From DASPXY01 sp038227745 (GTDB lineage Bacteria > Planctomycetota > Planctomycetia > Gemmatales > Gemmataceae), in assembly GCA_038227745.1 (NCBI GenBank), contig JBBRPS010000393.1, positions 1-9,378 on the forward strand: 9,378 nt of DNA, read 5' to 3'. The first letter of the stretch is position 1; the number at the start of each line of letters is the position of its first letter. Below the pieces are notes generated by a model. That model was not told the origin of the DNA. It searched no databases and saw only the letters and a program-made list of their open reading frames with translations. Position numbers and translations under genes: made by a program. Below are positions 1 to 6,714 of this stretch, one piece after another.

Positions 1-78
1 CTCGGCGCCGCTTTGGCTCTTTCTTTCCCTCTGGCCGGGCCGCGGGACTACGAAAGAAAGACCGAAAGCGGCGCCGAG
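1..78. repeat. Long near-perfect inverted repeat (27-bp arms, hairpin)
   Basis: Bases 1-28 and 51-78 are reverse complements except at three positions. The outer 14 bases (CTCGGCGCCGCTTT against AAAGCGGCGCCGAG) match fully. After two mismatches around one matched base, a further 10-base block (TCTTTCTTTC against GAAAGAAAGA) matches. The loop is about 22 nt. The arm begins at the window edge, so the true repeat may extend further left. No T-run follows on the + strand, so a classical terminator for + transcription is not supported; a terminator for a gene outside the window, or a palindromic interspersed element, remains possible. Confidence 0.75.
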
Positions 79-89
79 CGCCGCACTCC

Positions 90-145
90 AAAGCGCGCCC
101 CCCGCTACACCCCAATGCAAAGCGCTCTAAACGAGCACGCTTTAG
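90..145. repeat. Short palindromic repeat-like element, copy 1
   Basis: The segment begins AAAGCGCGC, contains CCCGCTAC and ends ACGCTTTAG. A longer segment at 6636-6714 shows the same three blocks in the same order, starting AAAGCGCGC and ending GCGCGCTTTAG. Within this copy, bases 119-143 also form a small imperfect hairpin (AAAGCG-CTC paired with GAG-CA-CGCTTT). I infer a family of interspersed intergenic elements. With only two diverged copies and short shared blocks in a GC-rich genome, the relationship is tentative. Confidence 0.35.
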
Positions 146-168
146 CCATGCGGGACCCAGTAATTGAG

Positions 169-173
169 GGAGG
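169..173 (+). promoter_or_regulatory. Shine-Dalgarno that decides the start of the adaptor gene
   Basis: GGAGG at 169-173 lies 6 nt before GTG at 180. The same motif touches an in-frame TTG at 174 with no spacer. The spacing therefore favours GTG 180 over TTG 174 as the start codon. Confidence 0.6.
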
Positions 174-179
174 TTGAGG

Positions 180-1433
180 GTGAGAACCGCTCGAACGCAA
201 TCTGTGTTCATCTGTGTTTATCTGTGGCTCATTCTCCTGCCGGGCTGCCAGCGGGGCTCACCGGCCCCGCCCGCGCCCGGACAGCCCCGGGCGGAGGCGA
301 CTGTGTCGGGGGTGCGGGTCGTGCGGCCCGAGCGGAAGACGGTCAGCCGCGTGATCCAGCAGCCCGGCTTCAACATCGAGCCGTTCGAGGAGACGCCGCT
401 GTACGCCCGCGTCAGTGGCTACGTCGGCAAGTGGCACGCGGACCTCGGCGACCCCGTCAAGAAGGACCAGGTGCTGGCGGAGCTGCACATCCCGGAGATG
501 GAGGTGGACGTCAAGCAGAAGGACGCGGCGATCCGGCAGGCGGAGGCCCAGATCACGCAGGCCCGCGCCGCCGTCCTCGGGGCCGAGGCCCAGCTCGCGC
601 GGTCGAAATCGCAGTACGGCCGCCTGTCGCGCCTCGGGCAGGGCGGCGTTCTCGACAAGGAGAGTATCGAGGAGATGCGCCTGGGCTACGAGGCGTCCAA
701 GGCCGGGATGGAGAAGGCCAGGGCCGACGTGACCGCGGCAGAAGCCCACCTGGAGGTCGCCAAGGCCAACCGCGATTACTCCCGGACCATGCTCCAGTAC
801 ACGAAGATCAAGGCTCCTTACGCCGGCGTGGTGACCGCGCGGCACGTCAACACGGGCGACTTCGTCCAGCCGGCCGGCACCGGGGCGAAGGCGCAGCCGC
901 TCTACGTCGTCAGCCAGCTCGATCCGGTGCGGGTCTTCGTCAACGTGCCGGGGGCGGACGCCGCCTGGGTGCGGGACGGCGATCCGGTCACGCTCCAGCT
1001 GCAGGGCGCGGGCGGGGCGGTGTTTCACCACAAGGTGACGCGGAACGCGCGCTCCCTCAACCCTCAGGCCCGCACGCTGCGGACCGAGATCGACCTGCCC
1101 AATCCAGACGGGAAACTGCTGCCGGGGATGTATGTGCAGGCCTTCATGACGGTGCGTCACGAGAAAGCCTGGACGCTGCCGGCGGCGGCCGTGCTGACGG
1201 AGGGGGACCAGACTTTCTGCTACCGGGTGGTGGAGGGCAAGGCGGTTCGCACTCCCTTGCAGATCGGGCTGAAGGGGGACAGTCTGGTCGAGGTACTCAA
1301 GAAACAGGTGCGGCCGTCCCCGGGCGCCGAGCCGCGGTGGGAAGACTTCAGCGGCGCCGAGGAGGTCGTCGGGAGCGACGCGGCCGCGCTGAGTGACGGG
1401 CAGCCGGTACGCAAGGCGGAGGCGCCAAAGTGA
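180..1433 (+). CDS. Efflux periplasmic adaptor (RND-type membrane fusion protein), probable lipoprotein
   Basis: The 417-residue protein (GTG start) bridges an inner-membrane pump to an outer-membrane channel. The N-terminus has a few Arg, a hydrophobic stretch and a lipobox-like LLPGC (Cys about residue 23), followed by a Pro-rich spacer. This suggests a lipid-anchored periplasmic protein. The order is typical of the family: first lipoyl half (about 76-106, YARVSGYVGKWHADLGDPV), a long alpha-hairpin (about 110-203, rich in Ala/Glu/Gln heptads), second lipoyl half (IKAPYAGVVTARHVNTGDFV, about 210-230), a beta-barrel (about 248-325) and a membrane-proximal domain with LLPGMYVQAFM and LPAAAVL. 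Length is usual. A TolC-like channel gene follows after 155 bp, but no RND pump gene is in the window. The start was chosen on Shine-Dalgarno spacing; TTG 174 would add two residues. The signal-peptide DNA contains three tandem decamers. Family assignment is secure; the substrate is unknown. Confidence 0.9.
   Translation: MRTARTQSVFICVYLWLILLPGCQRGSPAPPAPGQPRAEATVSGVRVVRPERKTVSRVIQQPGFNIEPFEETPLYARVSGYVGKWHADLGDPVKKDQVLAELHIPEMEVDVKQKDAAIRQAEAQITQARAAVLGAEAQLARSKSQYGRLSRLGQGGVLDKESIEEMRLGYEASKAGMEKARADVTAAEAHLEVAKANRDYSRTMLQYTKIKAPYAGVVTARHVNTGDFVQPAGTGAKAQPLYVVSQLDPVRVFVNVPGADAAWVRDGDPVTLQLQGAGGAVFHHKVTRNARSLNPQARTLRTEIDLPNPDGKLLPGMYVQAFMTVRHEKAWTLPAAAVLTEGDQTFCYRVVEGKAVRTPLQIGLKGDSLVEVLKKQVRPSPGAEPRWEDFSGAEEVVGSDAAALSDGQPVRKAEAPK
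201..230 (+). repeat. Three tandem decamers inside the signal-peptide coding sequence
   Basis: TCTGTGTTCA, TCTGTGTTTA and TCTGTGGCTC follow each other without gaps at 201-210, 211-220 and 221-230. They are AT-richer than the surrounding gene and encode much of the hydrophobic core (SVFICVYLWLI). The unit is 10 bp, not a multiple of three, so each copy is read in a different frame. This makes a nucleotide-level origin more likely than protein-level duplication. Confidence 0.7.
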
Positions 1434-1588
1434 TCGGCGCGGGAAGCACGGGCATCGGGGCAAGGGGGAACGTTGGGGCGCAGGACAGGGGTTACTCCGG
1501 TCTTGCCGACTTTTCATTGCGCAGGAGAGGCCGGGCTGCCGATGAGGAATGGAGGGAGTCGCAACGATGAGCCCGGGGAGGTCCTTCC

Positions 1589-3151
1589 ATGTCCGCGCTC
1601 GTCCGGCGAAGATGGTCAGCCCCGGTGCTCCTGGCCTTGAGCGCGGCCTGGGTGGGCATCGCCGGGTCACAAGTCGCCGCCCAGGCGCGGCTGGGTCCCG
1701 CCGTCTCCACGCCAACCCCTGAGACGCCGCCGTGCCCCTTCCCCGCGCCCGCCCCGACGCCCTCCGACCGCCCCCTGCCCATCAACCTGCCCACGGCCCT
1801 GCAACTCGCCAACGTCCGGCCGCTCGACGTGGCCGTCGCCTCCCAGCGCATCCAGCTCGCCCTCGGCCAGCTCCGGCTGGCGAACGCCTTGTGGCTGCCG
1901 ACCGTCTACCTGGGGGCGGACTACTTCCGGCACGATGGGCAGCTGCAGGACGTGGTCGGAAACGTCTTCGGCACCAGCAAGTCGTCCTTCCTCCTCGGGG
2001 CCGGGCCGTCCGCCGTCTTCGCCCTCTCCGACGCGATCTTCGGCCCTCTGGCCGCACGGCAGGTCCTGCGTGCCCGCGAGTCGGCGCTGCAGACGGCCCA
2101 GAACGACAGCCTCCTCGCCGTGGCCGAGGCGTACTTCAACGTGCAGCAGGCCCGCGGCGAGCTGGCCGGGGCGGAGGACGTGGCCCGCCGGGCCGAGGAC
2201 GTCGTCCGGCGTACGAAGCAACTCGCCCCCGGGCTAGTCCCAGAGCTGGAAGTGGTCCGGGCGCGCGCCCAGGCGGGCCGCAGCCGTCAGGCGGTCCAGG
2301 CGGCGCGCGAGCGCTGGCGCCTCGCCAGCGCCGACCTGGCGCGCGTCCTGCGGCTCGACCCCACGGCGGTGGCGGAACCGCTGGAGCCGCCGCACCTGCG
2401 CGTCACGCTCGTCGCCGCCGACCGGCCCCTCGACGACCTGATCCAGGTGGGGCTGACCACGCGCCCCGAGCTGGCCACGCAGCAGGCGCTCGTCCGGGCA
2501 ACGCTGGAACAGCTGCGCCTGGAGAAGATCCGCCCGCTGGTGCCCAGCATTCTCCTGCGCGGCGCCTCGACGCCGGTGACCGGGACCCTGGCCGGCGGCC
2601 TGTTCGGCGGCGGCACCAACAGCAGCCTGTCGAACTTCAGCGCCCGCCAGGACTGGGACGTGCAGGTGCTGTGGGAACTGCGGAACCTGGGTTTCGCCAA
2701 TCGGGCGCTGGTGCAGCAGCGCCGCGCCGAGAACCGCCTGGCGGAGCTGGAGCTGTTCCGCACCCAGGACCGCATCGCGGCGGAGGTCGCCCAGGCCCAC
2801 GCCCAGGCGCAGTCGGCGGCAGCCCGCGCGACCGAGGCGGAGGCCGAACTGCGCGACGCGCTGGAGTCCGCCGAGAAGAACTTGCAGGGCCTGGGCCAGA
2901 CGAAGGCCGCCGGCGGCCTGCTGCTCCTGGTGATCCGGCCGCAGGAGGTGGTGGCCGCCGTCCAGGCCCTGGCGCAGGCCTACGCCGACTTCTACGGCGC
3001 CGTCGCCGACTACGACCGCGCCCAGTTCCGCCTCTACCACGCCCTGGGCCACCCCGCGCAGGCGGTGGCCGGAGAGGGGCTCGGCTGTCCGCCCGCGCCT
3101 GCCGAGGACACACCGCGCCCGGGCCTGTCTCAGGCCGCGCCTCCGCCGTGA
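1589..3151 (+). CDS. TolC-family outer-membrane efflux channel
   Basis: The 520-residue protein should trimerise as the outer-membrane exit duct for a tripartite exporter. A strong Shine-Dalgarno GGGGAGG (1575-1581) sits 7 nt before ATG 1589. Residues 1-33 form a Sec signal peptide: Arg-rich start, hydrophobic core VLLALSAAWVGIAGS, and likely cleavage near VAAQA. A Pro-rich stretch follows (about 41-62). The mature part shows the OEP pattern of two related halves: LQLANVRPLDVAVASQRIQL and an Ala/Gln/Arg helix (about 65-260), then a second half from about 285 with TTRPELATQQALV, a Gly-rich strand region GGLFGGGTNSS, and long Ala/Glu/Gln helices to about 485. The final 30 residues are a Pro/Ala-rich tail. 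It could serve the adaptor encoded upstream, the ABC exporter encoded after the tRNA, or both. Slightly longer than E. coli TolC. Confidence 0.9.
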   Translation: MSALVRRRWSAPVLLALSAAWVGIAGSQVAAQARLGPAVSTPTPETPPCPFPAPAPTPSDRPLPINLPTALQLANVRPLDVAVASQRIQLALGQLRLANALWLPTVYLGADYFRHDGQLQDVVGNVFGTSKSSFLLGAGPSAVFALSDAIFGPLAARQVLRARESALQTAQNDSLLAVAEAYFNVQQARGELAGAEDVARRAEDVVRRTKQLAPGLVPELEVVRARAQAGRSRQAVQAARERWRLASADLARVLRLDPTAVAEPLEPPHLRVTLVAADRPLDDLIQVGLTTRPELATQQALVRATLEQLRLEKIRPLVPSILLRGASTPVTGTLAGGLFGGGTNSSLSNFSARQDWDVQVLWELRNLGFANRALVQQRRAENRLAELELFRTQDRIAAEVAQAHAQAQSAAARATEAEAELRDALESAEKNLQGLGQTKAAGGLLLLVIRPQEVVAAVQALAQAYADFYGAVADYDRAQFRLYHALGHPAQAVAGEGLGCPPAPAEDTPRPGLSQAAPPP

Positions 3152-3160
3152 CTCCTCCGA

Positions 3161-3189
3161 ATGTTCTTTCGCGCTGGGCGTGGTACAAT
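3161..3189 (+). promoter_or_regulatory. Candidate promoter for tRNA-Leu
   Basis: A good -10-like TACAAT lies at 3184-3189, about 56 nt before the tRNA, between the end of the channel gene and the tRNA. The -35 region (around 3161-3167, ATGTTCT) is a poor match to TTGACA. The call therefore rests mainly on the -10 box and its position. Confidence 0.4.
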
Positions 3190-3245
3190 TCTCCTGCACG
3201 GACACCCTCCCCCGCGAGCGCCGGACCAGCGTTCCCGCGGCAGGG

Positions 3246-3328
3246 GCCGGGGTGGTGGAATGGCAGACACACAGGTCTTAGGAGCCTGAGGTCGAAAGAC
3301 CGTGCGGGTTCAAGTCCCGCCCCCGGCA
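3246..3328 (+). tRNA. trnL: tRNA-Leu, anticodon UAG
   Basis: A full cloverleaf can be drawn. The acceptor stem GCCGGGG (3246-3252) pairs with CCCCGGC (3321-3327), with discriminator A at 3328. The D-arm GTGGAATGGCAGACAC is typical of Leu tRNAs. The anticodon stem CAGGT/GCCTG (3272-3276, 3284-3288; last pair T-G) holds loop CTTAGGA with anticodon TAG at 3279-3281, which reads CUA and possibly other CUN codons. A long class-II variable arm GGTC-GAAA-GACC follows. The T-arm is GCGGG-TTCAAGT-CCCGC (3304-3320). The 3' CCA is not encoded (ACT follows A-less stem end). The class-II arm with anticodon UAG makes the Leu identity secure. Confidence 0.96.
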
Positions 3329-3409
3329 CTGGCGAAGTAGGACAGCAAGCCCGCCCCCTATTCCTCATCCCCTCCGCCCCCCCACAGCCCGTTTTGCCCG
3401 GATCACCGC

Positions 3410-3438
3410 TTGCGGCGTCTCCCCAGACGGCGTATGCT
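3410..3438 (+). promoter_or_regulatory. Candidate sigma70-type promoter for the ABC exporter operon
   Basis: TTGCGG (3410-3415) and TATGCT (3433-3438) are separated by exactly 17 bp. This lies about 80 bp before the permease start, in a stretch less GC-rich than the surrounding genes. The predicted transcription start is near 3445, leaving an untranslated leader of roughly 75 nt. It would let the three-gene operon be expressed independently of the upstream channel gene and the tRNA. Confidence 0.5.
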
Positions 3439-3520
3439 CAGTTGTCGAATTGTCTCTCGTGCGTTCTGAAGGTTTGCAGGAGATCCCCTTGGGCCAGGGC
3501 CGGCTCGTCCCTCTCGGGCA

Positions 3521-4672
3521 ATGGTGCCGCGGAGAATGATGCCCTACTCACTGGCCATCCTGTGGCGCGACCGCAGCCGCTACCTGCCCGCCGTGCTGGC
3601 CGTCACCTTCAGCGCCGTGCTCATCGCCGTGCAGTGCGGCCTGGTCCTCGGCCTGCTTATCTGTACCTCTGTCCCCATCGACCACGCGGGCGCCGACATC
3701 TGGGTCATCACCAGCGACGCCGCCAGCATGCCGCAGACCTATCCCATCCCCGACCTCTGGGCGCTGCGCGTCGCCCGCCAGCCGGAGGTCGTGCGTACCG
3801 AGACATACCTCCTCGGCGCCGGCTCCTGGCACAAGCCGAACCAGGGCAGCGCCGAGCTGTGCTACCTCATCGGCTCGCGCCTCGACGCCGGCAGCCTCGG
3901 CGTCGTCCGCGAACTGTCGCCGGACGTGCGCGCCCGCCTCGCCGAGCCGGGCGCCGTCGTCGTGGACGAGTGGGACCTGGAGAACCTCGGGCTGAGCAAG
4001 GGCGTCGGTGAGCACGCCGAGCTGAACGGCCGGCGCGTCCGCGTGGTCGGCACCGTGCGCGGCTTCCAGGGCCACAACTTCATCTACGTCTTCTGCTCTC
4101 TGGAAACGGCACGGATGCTGATGCCGGAGTTCATGCAGCACCCGGAGATGACGATGTGCGTGCTGGCCCGCTGCAAGGATCCCGCCGACGCGCCCGCGGT
4201 GGTCGAGCGCCTGCGCCGGCTCCACCCGGACATGGGCGTCTACACCCGTGCGGAGCTGTCGCGGCGCGTGCAGATGTACTGGCTGTTCCGCTCGACGGGT
4301 GGCACGGTCATGCTCTGCACGATCTCGCTGGCCCTGCTCGTCGGCCTGGTCGTGACCAGCCAGACGCTGTACGCCGCGGTGCTGGCCTCGCTCCGGGAGT
4401 ACGCGGTCCTGGACGCGATGGGCATCCCGCGCTGGCGGCTGATCGTGCTGACGCTGGCGAAGTCCTTCTGGATCGGGGCCTTCGGGATTTTGCTCGCCTT
4501 CCCGGTGGTCCTCGTGCTGAGCTGGGCCGCCCTGCTGATGCGCACGCGCGTCCTGCTGCCCGTCGAGATGCTGCTCGTCACCGCCGCCCTGACGATGGGC
4601 ATGGCGCTGGTGTCGGGGATCTCGGCGCTGCGGCCGCTGCGCCAGGTCGAGCCGGCGACGCTGCTGCGGTAA
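3521..4672 (+). CDS. ABC exporter permease, FtsX/MacB fold (DevC-like)
   Basis: The 383-residue protein has the four-helix type VII ABC layout: TM1 about 21-48, a large periplasmic domain about 50-258, then TM2 about 260-284, TM3 about 316-339 and TM4 about 347-370. The cytoplasmic loop LREYAVLDAMGIPRWRL (291-307) between TM2 and TM3 is the usual coupling segment. The C-terminus ends ALRPLRQVEPATLLR, a typical FtsX-like permease ending. Together with the following ATPase and HlyD-like adaptor this matches the DevC-DevA-DevB arrangement. These machines are mechanotransmitters that expel periplasmic substrates through a TolC-like duct. The start is uncertain: ATG 3521 has no clear Shine-Dalgarno, while in-frame ATG 3536 and 3539 sit close behind GGAGA (3531-3535). 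All give the same mature helix 1. The DevC-like label is from topology and neighbours; the substrate is unknown. Confidence 0.88.
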   Translation: MVPRRMMPYSLAILWRDRSRYLPAVLAVTFSAVLIAVQCGLVLGLLICTSVPIDHAGADIWVITSDAASMPQTYPIPDLWALRVARQPEVVRTETYLLGAGSWHKPNQGSAELCYLIGSRLDAGSLGVVRELSPDVRARLAEPGAVVVDEWDLENLGLSKGVGEHAELNGRRVRVVGTVRGFQGHNFIYVFCSLETARMLMPEFMQHPEMTMCVLARCKDPADAPAVVERLRRLHPDMGVYTRAELSRRVQMYWLFRSTGGTVMLCTISLALLVGLVVTSQTLYAAVLASLREYAVLDAMGIPRWRLIVLTLAKSFWIGAFGILLAFPVVLVLSWAALLMRTRVLLPVEMLLVTAALTMGMALVSGISALRPLRQVEPATLLR

Positions 4673-4680
4673 ACTTCAAG

Positions 4681-4687
4681 GGGGAGG
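4681..4687 (+). promoter_or_regulatory. Shine-Dalgarno that decides the ATPase start
   Basis: GGGGAGG at 4681-4687 directly touches an in-frame GTG at 4688 and lies 9 nt before the next in-frame GTG at 4697. A ribosome needs a spacer, so 4697 is favoured. The two alternatives differ by only three residues. Confidence 0.5.
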
Positions 4688-4696
4688 GTGCGCTTC

Positions 4697-5413
4697 GTGG
4701 CGGGTGAAGGGCCGAATCTTCAGGGGATCGACCTGACGCGCTCGTTCGGCAGCGGCGAAACGCTGACGCCCGTGCTGCGCGGCATCTCCCTCGACCTGTA
4801 CCCCGGCCGCTTCTACCTCATCATGGGGCCGTCGGGCTGCGGCAAATCGACGCTGCTGGCCGTCCTGTCCGGGCTGCTGCGGCCGGACGGCGGCCGGGTA
4901 CTGGCCCTGGGGCGCGACCTCTGGGAGATGCCGGAGCGGGAGAGGCGGCAGTTCCGCCTGGAGCACTTCGGCTTCATCTTCCAGGGCTACAACCTCTTTC
5001 CCACGCTGACGGCGCGGGAGCAGCTGGAGATGGTGCTGCGCTGGGGCGAAGGGGCGCCGCCGCGGGAGGCGCGCCGCCGGGTGGCCGACATCTTGAACGC
5101 GCTGGGCCTGGGGCGCAAGGCCGACCTGCTGCCGGCGCAGCTGTCCGGCGGCGAGAAGCAGCGCGTGGCCATCGGCCGGGCGCTCCTCAAGAAGCCGGCG
5201 TTCTGCTTCGCCGACGAGCCGACCAGCGCCCTCGACTGGGCGCACGGCCGGCACGTCGTCGAACTGCTCCACGCGGCCACGCGACAGCAGGGGGCGACGG
5301 TCCTGGCGGTGGCGCACGACCCGCGCCTGGCCCAGTACGCCGACACGGTTTTCCACCTGGACGATGGCCGGCTGTCCGAGCCGGAAGCGCCCGCCGCGGT
5401 GGCCGGGAGGTGA
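4697..5413 (+). CDS. ABC transporter ATP-binding subunit (MacB/LolD/DevA-like)
   Basis: The 238-residue ATPase powers the permease encoded 24 bp upstream. All nucleotide-binding motifs are intact: Walker A GPSGCGKST (about 44-52), Q-loop FQGYNLFPTLT (Q about 96), signature LSGGEKQRVAIGRAL (about 149-163), Walker B with catalytic Glu FCFADE (about 169-174), D-loop SALD and switch His in AVAHD (His about 207). The N-terminal IDLTRSFGSGETLTPVLRGI and the YNLFP segment are typical of the family that partners FtsX-like permeases (LolD, MacB, DevA). Length is normal. Start: GTG 4697 was chosen on Shine-Dalgarno spacing; GTG 4688 would add MRF. The stop lies 7 bp before the next ATG, so translational coupling in one operon is likely. 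Confidence 0.93.
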   Translation: MAGEGPNLQGIDLTRSFGSGETLTPVLRGISLDLYPGRFYLIMGPSGCGKSTLLAVLSGLLRPDGGRVLALGRDLWEMPERERRQFRLEHFGFIFQGYNLFPTLTAREQLEMVLRWGEGAPPREARRRVADILNALGLGRKADLLPAQLSGGEKQRVAIGRALLKKPAFCFADEPTSALDWAHGRHVVELLHAATRQQGATVLAVAHDPRLAQYADTVFHLDDGRLSEPEAPAAVAGR

Positions 5414-5420
5414 CGCGCCG

Positions 5421-6491
5421 ATGAGTGACAAACGCCGCCCGTACCGCTGGCTCCTGGCCCTGGGCCTGCTCGCCCTGGCCGTCACCGCGACCGGCATGCT
5501 CCGCCTGTTCAGCCAGTCCCCGCCCGGGCAACTTTCCCCCGGCGCCCCGGGCGCATCGACACCGGTGCGCGGGCCGGGTGTGGTCTGCTTCGGCCGGGTC
5601 GATGTGCTGCACGGCCCCGCGGCGCTGGCGCCACTCCAGCCCGGGCGTGTGGTCAAGATCGTGGTGCGCGAGAACGAGGCCGTCGTCGCGGGGGCGCCGC
5701 TCCTCGTCCTCGATGACGCCCTCGTCCGGCCCCGCCTCAAGGAGGCTCGCGCGGGCGTGAAGGCGGCGAAGGCGCAGCTGGCGAAGGCGGAAGTCCTGCC
5801 GGCGCAGTACGGGGCGAAGCTGGCGCAGCAACAGTCCGCCATCGCCGCGTTCGGGCAGCGCGTCGCCGGCGCTAACGACATGCTCCAGCTCAAACAGAAG
5901 CTGCGCAAGGAGAAACAGATCAGCGCCGAGGAACTGGCGGCGGCGCAGGCCCAGTGGAAAGAAATGCAGGCCCTGCGCGACGTCGAGGAGAAGAAGCTGG
6001 AGGAGCTGAAGCTGTACGACCCGCAGCTCGACGTGCGGGCGGCGCAGGCGGAAGTGGACCGGGTGGAAGCGAAGCTCGCGGAGGCGGAGCACGCCCTGGC
6101 GGAATGCACCCTCAAGGCACCCGAGGCGGGCACGGTGCTGCGCCTCCTGGCGGCGCCCGGCGATGTGGTCGGCGGCCCCGCCCCGCGGCCGGCCCTGTTC
6201 TTCGCGGCGGACGGGCCGCGCGTCGTCCGCACCGAAGTCGAGCAGGAATTTGCCGACCAGGTTGTTCTCGGGCAGAGCGTGTCTGTCGAGGACGAGGCGA
6301 ACGCGAAGGCCCTCGCCGCCGGCAAGGTGACCGCGTTGTCCGGTTGGTTCACGCCGAGGCGCCTGCCGCTCATGGAGCCGACGCGCTACAACAGCACGCG
6401 CACCCTGGAGGCCATCGTCACCCTCGACCCGGGGCACCCACCGCTGCGCCTCGGCCAGCGCGTCCGGGTGCGCTTTCCGCCGACGAGGTGA
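5421..6491 (+). CDS. HlyD-family membrane-anchored adaptor of the ABC exporter (DevB-like)
   Basis: The 356-residue adaptor has a short basic cytoplasmic start (MSDKRRPYRW), one membrane helix (about 9-30), and a Pro/Gly-rich spacer. The first lipoyl half follows (about 66-98, LAPLQPGRVVKIVVRENEAV), then a long coiled-coil hairpin (about 104-228, Ala/Gln/Lys/Glu heptads). The second lipoyl half is TLKAPEAGTVLRLLAAPGDV (about 230-249), followed by a beta-barrel part ending RLGQRVRVRF. In tripartite ABC exporters this protein links the permease to a TolC-like channel. It starts 7 bp after the ATPase stop with GGGAGG (5405-5410) 10 nt upstream. An in-frame ATG at 5364 inside the ATPase gene lacks support. 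It differs from the first adaptor in being membrane-anchored rather than lipobox-bearing, consistent with service to the ABC pump. Confidence 0.88.
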   Translation: MSDKRRPYRWLLALGLLALAVTATGMLRLFSQSPPGQLSPGAPGASTPVRGPGVVCFGRVDVLHGPAALAPLQPGRVVKIVVRENEAVVAGAPLLVLDDALVRPRLKEARAGVKAAKAQLAKAEVLPAQYGAKLAQQQSAIAAFGQRVAGANDMLQLKQKLRKEKQISAEELAAAQAQWKEMQALRDVEEKKLEELKLYDPQLDVRAAQAEVDRVEAKLAEAEHALAECTLKAPEAGTVLRLLAAPGDVVGGPAPRPALFFAADGPRVVRTEVEQEFADQVVLGQSVSVEDEANAKALAAGKVTALSGWFTPRRLPLMEPTRYNSTRTLEAIVTLDPGHPPLRLGQRVRVRFPPTR

Positions 6492-6578
6492 CGCCTGAAC
6501 AGTAGGCCGGCCGTAATACCTTTACCGCTCCGGGCAATCAGAGATTCTGGGTAATCTGCGAATGGCAGGGGAAAAGAA

Positions 6579-6607
6579 TTGACGCGCTTTCGGAAAACTT
6601 GTACACC
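6579..6607 (+). promoter_or_regulatory. Weak candidate promoter upstream of the acyl-AMP ligase gene
   Basis: TTGACG (6579-6584) matches the -35 consensus at five of six bases. TACACC follows after 17 bp (6602-6607), but it is a poor -10 match. It is more than 300 bp from the ligase start, with the palindromic element between. The call is speculative. Confidence 0.22.
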
Positions 6608-6635
6608 TGATACACTTACTGAGGGCAGCACGGTC

Positions 6636-6714
6636 AAAGCGCGCTCGTTTCGCCGCGAGCGGTGAGCCAGATCCCGCTACGCGGGGGCGAGCGTGTTTCG
6701 CGTGCGCGCTTTAG
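6636..6714. repeat. Palindromic repeat-like element, copy 2
   Basis: Outer ends AAAGCGCGCTCGT (6636-6648) and GCGTGCGCGCTTT (6700-6712) are near-perfect inverted repeats (10 of the first 11 bases pair, with one T/A exchange). Inside is a perfect 5-bp hairpin CCCGC-TAC-GCGGG (6673-6685). Further partly symmetric CGAGCG and GTTTCGC motifs surround it. It shares the blocks AAAGCGCGC, CCCGCTAC and CGCTTTAG with the segment at 90-145. The RNA or single-stranded DNA should fold strongly. It could be an interspersed repeat or a structured regulatory or termination element. Confidence 0.5.

Noticed and set aside
164..1396. A 410-codon + strand frame overlapping the adaptor gene
   Set aside because: It runs in a different frame from the clear lipoyl/hairpin/barrel adaptor and has only Arg/Gly-rich sequence.
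258..1715. A 485-codon minus-strand open frame opposite the adaptor gene and the channel gene start
   Set aside because: It crosses two genes that have clear family motifs on the other strand, and its product is Arg/Leu/Gly-rich with no recognisable fold.
1732..4011. A 759-codon + strand open frame spanning the channel gene, the tRNA and the start of the permease gene
   Set aside because: It is Arg/Pro/Gly/Ala-rich, runs straight through a well-formed tRNA and two recognisable genes in another frame, and shows no domain. It is an artefact of high GC content.
5364..5420. Upstream in-frame ATG for the second adaptor
   Set aside because: It lies inside the ATPase gene and has no good Shine-Dalgarno. 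ATG 5421 has GGGAGG at suitable spacing and gives a normal basic-then-helix N-terminus.
4676..6373. A 565-codon minus-strand open frame opposite the ATPase and second adaptor
   Set aside because: It is Ser/Arg/Ala-rich and antisense to intact ABC ATPase motifs, so it is a composition shadow.
6542..6557. AGATT-CTGGGT-AATCT as a terminator for the exporter operon
   Set aside because: The stem has only five mostly A-T pairs and no T-run follows, so it is too weak to support.
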